From positions 62,001 through 126,000 of the forward strand of contig NZ_CAMLSE010000014.1 in the NCBI RefSeq assembly GCF_946482605.1: a stretch of 64,000 bases of DNA, given 5' to 3'. Below the pieces are notes generated by a model that did not search any database, had not been told where the DNA came from, and saw only the letters and a list, made by a program, of their open reading frames with translations. This document shows, piece by piece, positions 62,267 to 64,000 of the stretch (positions are counted from its first letter, which is position 1; each line of letters begins with the position of its first letter). Source of the DNA: an uncultured Dyadobacter sp. GTDB lineage: Bacteria; Bacteroidota; Bacteroidia; Cytophagales; Spirosomataceae. The position numbers were made by a program, and so were the translations under genes.

Positions 62267-64000
62267 TTACAGGCTAAATGTATAGGTTTTGCCTTTTTCA
62301 GTTTTGAAATCGTAAAGAGCTGTCTCGGACAACCCGGCCGTTGTAATTTTTGCCGCCGGTGATATCAATGGTTTGGCAATGTCTTCGACCTGATAAAATG
62401 TGTTGGCATTGGGTGTCCCTGGCTGTACCTGAGCTATACCGCCGCCTTTCAGCGCATTGGGCAATCTCAGCCGGCAGTTTCCGCCCAGGTTAGATTTGAC
62501 GGTCAGCTTTGCCACTTTACCATCCTTCCATTCCATTGAAACGATCTCAAAACCGCCCCGGGCGCGCAGCCCGTGGATGCTGCCGTTTTTCCAGGTATCC
62601 GGCAATGCGGGGAGGAGGTGAATGGCACCGTCGTGGCTCTGCATCAGCATTTCGGCAATGCCGGCTGTACATCCGAAATTTCCGTCGATCTGAAATGGCG
62701 GATGGGCATCGAACAGGTTGGTGTACGTACCTCCTCCGCCTTTTTTACTGGCCGTCCCTACCGGCGAAAGCTGGTCTGTAATGAGTTTATATGCGCGGTT
62801 ACCATCGAGCAGGCGCGCCCACCAGTTCACTTTCCAGCCCATCGACCAGCCCGTCGAAACGTCTCCCCGATGTTCGAGTGAAGTGCGGGCCGCGCTGAAC
62901 AGCTCGGGTGTACGGTAGGCAGATAGCTGATGCGACGGGTATAATCCGTACAAATGCGAAATATGGCGGTGCTTGTCGTCGGGACTGTCCAGGTCTTCGA
63001 GCCATTCCTGCAATTGCCCGAACTTCCCGACCTGCATCGGCGGCAGCTGTGCCCGTTTGGCTTTAAGTATCCTGACAAACTCCGCATCGGTACCCAATGC
63101 CTCCGCCGCTCTGATGGTGCAGGTGAAAATATCGTAGACGATCTGGTTATCCATCGTATTTCCAGCCCCGATGGTTGTTTTAGGACGAATCGACGGCGCA
63201 TTCTCGGGCGACATACCCGGCACCACTACCAGCCAGTTGTGCTTCGGCTCGGGTACCAGGAAATCGACAAAAAACTGCGCTGAGCCCTTCAATGCCGGAT
63301 ATACCGATTGCAAATAAGCCTTATCGCCCGAATAGGCATATTTCTCCCATAAATGGGTGCTCAGCCAGGCACCGCCCATGGGCCACATCGCATAAAATAT
63401 CGGATCGACCGGGCCTGTAATGCGCCATAAATCCGTGTTGTGATGCGCAAGCCAGCCTTTTGCACCGTACATGACGCGGGCGGTTTCCTGGCCTGTGACC
63501 GAGAGTTCCTTCACCATCTGTACCAGCGGCTCATGCATTTCGGTCAGGTTTGTGACCTCCGCCGGCCAATAGTTCATCTCCGTGTTGATGTTGATCGTAT
63601 ACTTGCTGCCCCAGGGCGGGTTCATCAGGTTATTCCAAATGCCTTGCAGGTTGGCAGGTTGCCCCACCGGCATCCCGTTGCCGCCGGGCTGCGACGAAGA
63701 TATGAGCAGGTACCGGCCAAACTGAAAGTACAGTGCCACCAACTGAGGGTCATTGCCGGTTGCGAACCGGGCAATACGTTCGTCTGTCGGCAAGCCGGCA
63801 GCCTCACTGGTTCCCAGGTCCAGCTTCACGCGGTTGAAATAGTGTTGGTAAGCCGCAATGTGGCTTTTAAGAAGCGTATCGAACGATTTGGCCGAAGCTT
63901 TGCCCAGATATGCATCCGCTCTTGCCCGCGCATCTGCTGTAAGGCTTTTGTAATCCACAAAATTCGTCGCGATGGAAATGTAAATGGTAACAGCATCTGC
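62267..64000 (-). CDS. GH95 alpha-L-fucosidase, C-terminal part (5' end outside window)
   Basis: The frame is open to the window edge ([14 protein letters not shown] precedes the GTG at 63958, which is therefore internal). The visible 577 residues cover the catalytic (alpha/alpha)6 domain and C-terminal beta domain of GH95. [19 protein letters not shown] carries the Asn pair that acts with the catalytic Asp. [11 protein letters not shown] supplies the acid Glu, and [13 protein letters not shown] the activating Asp. GH95 enzymes release alpha-1,2-linked fucose or, in some plant-glycan enzymes, alpha-L-galactose. It heads a close-packed row with the CxxCH protein, PQQ dehydrogenase and dehydratase genes. 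Confidence 0.93.
   Translation of the reverse strand, partial: ADAVTIYISIATNFVDYKSLTADARARADAYLGKASAKSFDTLLKSHIAAYQHYFNRVKLDLGTSEAAGLPTDERIARFATGNDPQLVALYFQFGRYLLISSSQPGGNGMPVGQPANLQGIWNNLMNPPWGSKYTININTEMNYWPAEVTNLTEMHEPLVQMVKELSVTGQETARVMYGAKGWLAHHNTDLWRITGPVDPIFYAMWPMGGAWLSTHLWEKYAYSGDKAYLQSVYPALKGSAQFFVDFLVPEPKHNWLVVVPGMSPENAPSIRPKTTIGAGNTMDNQIVYDIFTCTIRAAEALGTDAEFVRILKAKRAQLPPMQVGKFGQLQEWLEDLDSPDDKHRHISHLYGLYPSHQLSAYRTPELFSAARTSLEHRGDVSTGWSMGWKVNWWARLLDGNRAYKLITDQLSPVGTASKKGGGGTYTNLFDAHPPFQIDGNFGCTAGIAEMLMQSHDGAIHLLPALPDTWKNGSIHGLRARGGFEIVSMEWKDGKVAKLTVKSNLGGNCRLRLPNALKGGGIAQVQPGTPNANTFYQVEDIAKPLISPAAKITTAGLSETALYDFKTEKGKTYTFSL

Overview
The window reads as the chromosome of a Bacteroidota bacterium, most likely a Cytophagales member of the Dyadobacter/Spirosoma type. 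Evidence: three SusC/SusD outer-membrane pairs, two ECF sigma/FecR modules, a LytS/LytTR two-component system, an FtsX-type permease without an adjacent ATPase, TAnnTTTG-type -7 promoter elements and almost no Shine-Dalgarno sequences. The genus is inference. I see no rRNA, tRNA, CRISPR array, phage or complete insertion sequence.

Layout. 1-9.9 kb (+): the 3' end of a GH67 alpha-glucuronidase, then sigma/FecR, SusC/SusD and a secreted alpha/alpha-toroid-like protein, closed by a terminator; this looks like the end of a locus for uronic-acid-containing glycans. 9.9-10.5 kb (-): a DinB-like protein. 10.5-31.2 kb: a cobalamin locus with three B12 riboswitches. A minus-strand operon cobB-cobN-chlID-cobQ-cobD-cbiB carries cobalt insertion, amidation and aminopropanol attachment. 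A second minus-strand operon btuF-pduO-cobU-cobT-cobS-cobC carries adenosylation and nucleotide-loop assembly. A plus-strand pair encodes a cobalt-type permease and a BtuB-like receptor. An AT-richer Rpn-type nuclease gene sits between the two minus-strand operons. The genes cover the steps from (hydrogeno)cobyrinate to adenosylcobalamin plus uptake; the corrin-ring methyltransferases are not in the window.

31.2-38.8 kb (-): a 62-residue protein and a GNAT acetyltransferase, a SusC/SusD pair without its own regulators, a double NTF2-like protein and a two-domain CHRD lipoprotein. 39.0-41.9 kb (+): a histidine kinase, two related exported proteins and a LytTR response regulator in one operon. 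41.9-47.2 kb: a broken UPF0175 gene, a large GAF-like protein, and an FtsX permease preceded by GGACA/TGTCC half-sites and a possible sigma-54 promoter. 47.2-49.5 kb: an SGNH hydrolase with C-terminal repeats, then a 76-bp palindromic tandem repeat and a G-rich tract.

49.5-64 kb (-): two consecutive units. GH95 alpha-L-fucosidase, a beta-propeller/HEAT/cytochrome c lipoprotein, a PQQ dehydrogenase with an inserted cytochrome c domain and a Tat-exported mannonate-dehydratase-like enzyme form one close-packed group, followed by sigma/FecR/SusC/SusD. Together they suggest capture of a fucosylated glycan, release of the sugar and its oxidation and dehydration outside the cytoplasm.

The most unusual feature is that all three B12 riboswitches carry the same GAATGAGT-type microsatellite, arranged as a long hairpin at the same place in the aptamer. 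Other points of note are the ferredoxin-like N-terminus of CobN, the sensor operon with paired exported proteins, and the predicted extracytoplasmic sugar-oxidation group.
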